A stretch of 6,221 bases of DNA, taken from contig DAOUWT010000166.1 in the NCBI GenBank assembly GCA_030666985.1, positions 1 to 6,221 on the forward strand, in the 5' to 3' direction. The notes beneath the pieces were generated by a model. The model was not told the DNA's origin, ran no database searches, and saw only the letters and a list, made by a program, of their open reading frames with translations. The DNA comes from Chloroflexota bacterium. GTDB lineage: Bacteria; Chloroflexota; Anaerolineae; Anaerolineales; UBA11858. The translations under genes and the position numbers were made by a program. Within the stretch, counting starts at the first letter, position 1; every line of letters begins with the position of its first letter. Below are positions 4,982 through 6,221 of the stretch, piece by piece.

Positions 4982-5265
4982 CTAAAAATGGGTGTCCCGG
5001 GGTAAGATAAAGTAGTTCAGCATGGTGCTGAACTGCGGACGCACCGGGTAAGTCCATGTTTCCTTGACGAGCCTGTTTTACCAGAAACAGGTTACGTCTA
5101 CGACTAGTAAGACACCCGGTCTCTCTGGGGAAAAACGTCTGACCACGCACAATGTCCCTACTCTGGTTTGGCAGTGAGTGTAGTAGCTCACGGAAGGCGC
5201 ACCACCAGGTATGAGGACTAATTCGCCGCAAGGATGCCGCTCCAGCGAGAACAGGGACACCCGTT
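4982..5265 (+). ncRNA. Predicted IS110 bridge RNA
   Basis: Hand folding gives one nested architecture. A closing stem joins 4987-4998 to 5254-5265 (12 pairs including one G-U; the core GGGTGTCCC/GGGACACCC is perfect). A 5' stem-loop AGTTCAGC/GCTGAACT pairs 5014-5021 with 5027-5034. A target-loop stem ACCGGGT/ACCCGGT pairs 5043-5049 with 5114-5120; inside it an inner stem pairs 5066-5078 with 5085-5098 (13 pairs, one bulged A), leaving guide strands 5050-5065 and 5099-5113. A donor-loop stem pairs 5120-5130 with 5240-5250 (10 of 11), with inner stems 5154-5157/5215-5218, 5163-5167/5204-5208 and 5174-5179/5186-5191, leaving guide strands 5131-5153 and 5219-5239. In IS621 such an RNA directs recombination by pairing one loop with target and one with donor DNA. 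The length (about 284 nt) exceeds that of IS621. Ends are inferred. Confidence 0.75.
5059..5066 (+). other. Candidate left target guide of the bridge RNA
   Basis: TTTCCTTG in the 5' strand of the target loop is identical to 4960-4967, the chromosome/IS junction. In IS621 the left target guide reads the same as the target top strand through the core CT; here the CT would be 5063-5064, matching 4964-4965. Identity stops upstream of the 8 nt. Confidence 0.5.
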
Positions 5266-5302
5266 CGTACCGCAACTTATTCTCTCACAAGGAGCGTGTT
5301 TT

Positions 5303-6100
5303 ATGAAGGAAAACCGTTTGCAAGTTGGCATTGATTTCAGCATGAAGAAGGCCGATTTTTGCTTGCTTCAGCCTGATGGTGAACTATTGGTAAGACATCG
5401 TTCGTTCTCCAATACCGTATCAGGGTACTCCAAAGCCCGACGCTTCTTACTTGAAGCTATTCAGGAGCATTCCTATGATGGAGTTGATATCTCAGGGGAA
5501 GCTACAAATTACTACTGGTTTCCATACTTTCGGATGATCGCTCTTGATCGCGAATTGGCAGAGGAAAATGCTGCTCTTTACCTGCTCAACCCACGTTGGG
5601 TCAAATGGTTTAAGAAAAGCCTTCCTCAAGACAACAAAACCGATGCCGACGATCCTTACTACATAGCCGAGCGCACCCGACAAAAACACCCTTCCTACAC
5701 TTGGGAGCTTCGGGAAGAATGGTTGACTTTGCGTTTTTACACCCGTTTACGCTTTCGGCTTGCCAATCTATTGGGAAATGAAAAGAATTATTTCCTAACC
5801 TTTCTGTTTTTGCGTTCCAGTGCTTACAAAAGCTCCAAATGTTTTTCAGATGTTTTTGGAGCTACTAGTCAACAGGTCTTGACTGAAGAACCTATTTTGG
5901 AAGAGTTGGGCACTTTATCAACCGAGGACTTGGCTTCCTATCTCTACGAGCTTAGCAAACATACTCTGGATATTCCTCAGAATAATGCTAAGAAACTTCA
6001 AAAAGCTCTTAGAGAAAGTTTCCCTTTGGGTGAAACTTTGACCCCGCCTGTGCAACGTATTCTCCACCTTACTTTAGAGAATAGAGTTGTTCCTAAATAA
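5303..6100 (+). CDS. IS110-family transposase, C-terminally truncated
   Basis: The 265-residue product contains the N-terminal RuvC-like DEDD domain of IS110 transposases. All four acidic residues are visible: Asp11 in VGIDFS, Glu66 in SGEATNYYW, and Asp114 and Asp117 in NKTDADDPYYIAERT. A helical, probably coiled-coil region follows (about 135-255, ending VQRILHLTLEN). The C-terminal Transposase_20 domain, which carries the nucleophilic serine in IS621-type enzymes, is missing; complete members usually exceed 300 residues. The last five residues (RVVPK) do not continue the family pattern and are probably encoded by the inserted IS5-like element, so this is likely a pseudogene. The ATG at 5303 has AAGGAG at 5289-5294 (8-nt spacing), better than the in-frame ATG at 5234, which would overlap the RNA. 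Base composition is more A/T-rich than in the genes to the left. Confidence 0.88.
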   Translation: MKENRLQVGIDFSMKKADFCLLQPDGELLVRHRSFSNTVSGYSKARRFLLEAIQEHSYDGVDISGEATNYYWFPYFRMIALDRELAEENAALYLLNPRWVKWFKKSLPQDNKTDADDPYYIAERTRQKHPSYTWELREEWLTLRFYTRLRFRLANLLGNEKNYFLTFLFLRSSAYKSSKCFSDVFGATSQQVLTEEPILEELGTLSTEDLASYLYELSKHTLDIPQNNAKKLQKALRESFPLGETLTPPVQRILHLTLENRVVPK

Positions 6101-6221
6101 AATTAGGTGAGCAGGAAATTCCACAGGCCAGCAGTGATAGCAATCACATCATCATCAAAGCCGGTTTTGTGGTTGCGAAAGGCATGAACCAGAATATTGT
6201 ACCGCTTCATGCCTCCAATCG
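6083..6221 (-). mobile_element. End of a second insertion sequence (IS5-like), running off the window
   Basis: The IS110 reading frame loses family similarity after the GAGAAT codons (6077-6082). From about 6083 the sequence AGAGTTGTTCCTAAAT would be this element's terminus, about 20 bases from the stop codon of a - strand transposase. A terminus this close to the transposase stop is normal for compact IS5-type elements. The other end and the target duplication lie outside the window, so the boundary is approximate. Confidence 0.6.
6103..6221 (-). CDS. C-terminal fragment of a DDE transposase, IS5/DDE_Tnp_4-like (partial)
   Basis: On the - strand an open frame enters from the right edge and ends at TAA (6105-6103). 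The 38 visible residues include IGGMKRYNILVHAFRN, then GFDDDVIAI and AGLWNFLLT. This matches the ending I know from IS5-superfamily DDE transposases with a DDE_Tnp_4-like domain ('...GG.KRyriL...frn....fdD.v..i.aGLWNf'). The catalytic acidic residues, apart from a conserved ending, are outside the window. The codon ATG at 6210-6208 is internal, not a start, because the conserved IGG precedes it. The family name is less certain than its identity as a transposase. It faces the IS110 transposase tail to tail and is the likely cause of that gene's truncation. Confidence 0.65.
   Translation of the reverse strand, partial: IGGMKRYNILVHAFRNHKTGFDDDVIAITAGLWNFLLT

Larger units (their letters stand above)
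4964..6082 (+). mobile_element. IS110-family element, 5' part (left end, bridge RNA and truncated transposase)
   Basis: The element has the layout of the IS110 group: a long noncoding left end followed by a DEDD transposase in the same direction. The proposed left boundary is the CT at 4964-4965, chosen because repeat similarity ends there and because it is the only place where the proposed RNA guide matches the flank; CT is also the core dinucleotide of IS621. There are no terminal inverted repeats, as expected for the family. The right end is missing: the transposase frame is broken at about 6083 by an IS5-like insertion. The boundary is uncertain by several bases. Confidence 0.7.

Noticed and set aside
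4908..5275. Minus-strand open frames across the IS110 left end
   Set aside because: They overlap the structured noncoding region, have no recognisable family and no convincing ribosome site; they are by-products of the RNA sequence.
5234..5302. Earlier in-frame ATG for the IS110 transposase
   Set aside because: It would start inside the predicted bridge RNA closing region, lacks a good ribosome site, and adds 23 residues before the conserved VGIDFS start that the family does not have.

Overview
The window looks like a piece of a Chloroflexota (Anaerolineae-type) chromosome. This is an inference from gene style: lipoproteins with long Pro/Thr/Ser-rich spacers after the lipid-modified cysteine, a MXAN_6640-type secreted metalloprotease, a small 'PL.F...R.H.V...GR.WE...G.H.LVM' protein, an AbrB/RelE toxin-antitoxin pair, and many short palindromic intergenic repeats. 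No rRNA, tRNA or CRISPR array was seen.

Layout. 1-83 is the 3' end of an unidentified + strand gene. A short CGTGAAACGTA repeat leads into a 78-aa hypothetical protein with a GTG start (122-358). A 91-bp hairpin repeat (402-492) precedes a two-gene + strand unit: a SlyD/FKBP-type prolyl isomerase (558-1022) and, overlapping it by one base, a large secreted lipoprotein metalloprotease with an acidic linker and an extra C-terminal domain (1022-3058). A strong bidirectional terminator (3096-3134) separates this unit from a - strand toxin-antitoxin operon: antitoxin 3718-3422, toxin 3421-3155, with a good sigma70-type promoter. Next comes a - strand lipoprotein with a DUF4352-like domain (4819-4070), flanked on both sides by inverted copies of a 71-bp palindromic element (3872-3942 and 4878-4948).

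The right end is mobile DNA. An IS110-family element begins at about 4964, inside a further partial copy of the palindromic repeat. It has a -10 box without a matching -35, then about 320 noncoding bases, then a transposase with an intact DEDD catalytic set. The noncoding part folds by hand into the architecture expected of an IS110 bridge RNA: a 5' stem-loop, a target-binding loop, a donor-binding loop and a closing stem joining the ends. The 5' strand of the proposed target loop contains 8 nt identical to the chromosome/IS junction, as a left target guide should. The transposase has lost its C-terminal serine domain, apparently because a second, IS5-like element (- strand, running off the right edge) inserted at about 6083. 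The copy is therefore probably immobile on its own, although its RNA and left end are intact.

The main result is this IS110 bridge RNA with a readable guide, next to palindromic repeats as its likely target. The bridge RNA principle is known from IS621; this particular element and its guide assignment are my inference and need RNA folding, family covariation and the missing right end to confirm.
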